Positions 39,115 to 39,186 of a DNA stretch of 39,186 nucleotides are shown piece by piece. The position numbers were made by a program, and so were the translations under genes. Position 1 is the first letter of the stretch, and the number at the start of each line of letters is the position of its first letter. The notes under the pieces were generated by a model. The model was not told the origin of the DNA and made no database searches. It saw only the letters and a program-made list of their open reading frames with translations. Location: positions 1 through 39,186 of the forward strand of contig CAIXPS010000321.1 in assembly GCA_903921365.1 (NCBI GenBank). The letters run 5' to 3'. The DNA comes from an uncultured bacterium (GTDB taxonomy: Bacteria; Chloroflexota; Anaerolineae; J036; Brachytrichaceae).

Positions 39115-39186
39115 TTATCGCGTACTCATCAACGATGCCCTTGTCAAAGCATTATGTAGAGGATTTATCCACTCCAGCGCGACAGC
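39115..39186 (-). CDS. Possible C-terminal end of a minus-strand gene running off the window
   Basis: The minus-strand frame is open from the right edge to TAA at 39115-39117, giving AVALEWINPLHNALTRASLM and three more residues. It ends 12 bases before the next ATG (39102), a typical operon spacing. Twenty-three open codons can arise by chance, so this is only a possibility; no family is recognised. Confidence 0.25.
   Translation of the reverse strand, partial: AVALEWINPLHNALTRASLMSTR

Noticed and set aside
39165-39173. TTATCCACT, one base from a DnaA box, near the L34-like fragment at 38674
   Set aside because: A single 8-of-9 match is expected by chance. There is no second box, AT-rich unwinding region or dnaA/dnaN gene, so no origin is claimed.

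Overview
The window is bacterial, GC-rich and densely coded, with about 35 protein genes, short intergenic gaps and many GTG/TTG starts. I see no tRNA, rRNA, IS element or CRISPR array. The gene repertoire fits Chloroflexota (Anaerolineae- or SAR202-like): an XRE/NB-ARC/TPR mega-regulator, an Mrp ATPase lacking CxxC, a PSP1/RicT protein with a long disordered tail, a bacterial eRF1-like protein, a lipoprotein membrane-fusion exporter, and several PhyH dioxygenase, enolase-superfamily, luciferase-like and nitroreductase genes. That placement is inference from gene content.

Layout. 1-1357 (+): the end of a SAM methyltransferase and two small unknown genes. 4931-1363 (-): a compact run of Mrp-type Fe-S carrier, RicT/PSP1 protein and PIG-L deacetylase. 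6240-5092 (-): a baeRF-type protein, separated from mrp by a 16-bp perfect hairpin. 6481-10787 (+): a MacA/MacB/FtsX-type export system whose ATPase carries an extra C-terminal membrane domain. 10927-14916 (+): histidine kinase, flippase-like protein, GT2 glycosyltransferase and response regulator, so a two-component pair is split by two envelope-glycan genes. 15059-15601 (+): a secreted helical protein. 19473-15610 (-): a URO-D-like protein, a PhyH dioxygenase and a large membrane glycosyltransferase-like protein.

19525-22423 holds a nest of palindromic repeats, a good promoter, a CBS-domain protein and a tandem alpha/beta hydrolase whose second half has lost its serine. Then come a GNAT acetyltransferase converging on an MFS transporter, and a cluster (24473-27656) of a nucleotidyltransferase-like protein with an altered active site, a methyltransferase that appears to start at CTG, and a methyltransferase with a regulatory domain. 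A DUF6265-like gene, a small gene and the 933-aa XRE/NB-ARC/TPR regulator follow. Upstream of the regulator lies a VapB-like antitoxin whose VapC partner has been cut to about 24 codons.

31770-38335 is an accessory metabolic stretch: nitroreductase, radical SAM protein, enolase-superfamily enzyme, degenerate DEDD-type exonuclease, luciferase-like oxidoreductase, a PhyH gene without its N-terminal half, and an isochorismatase-family hydrolase. From about 37436 to the right end the sequence is visibly AT-richer and gene-poor, with fragments suggesting a recombined region.

The most interesting candidates are the fused ABC ATPase with the split two-component/glycan operon beside it, the CTG-started methyltransferase, the vapC remnant, and the three enzymes with a key residue replaced (hydrolase, nucleotidyltransferase, exonuclease).
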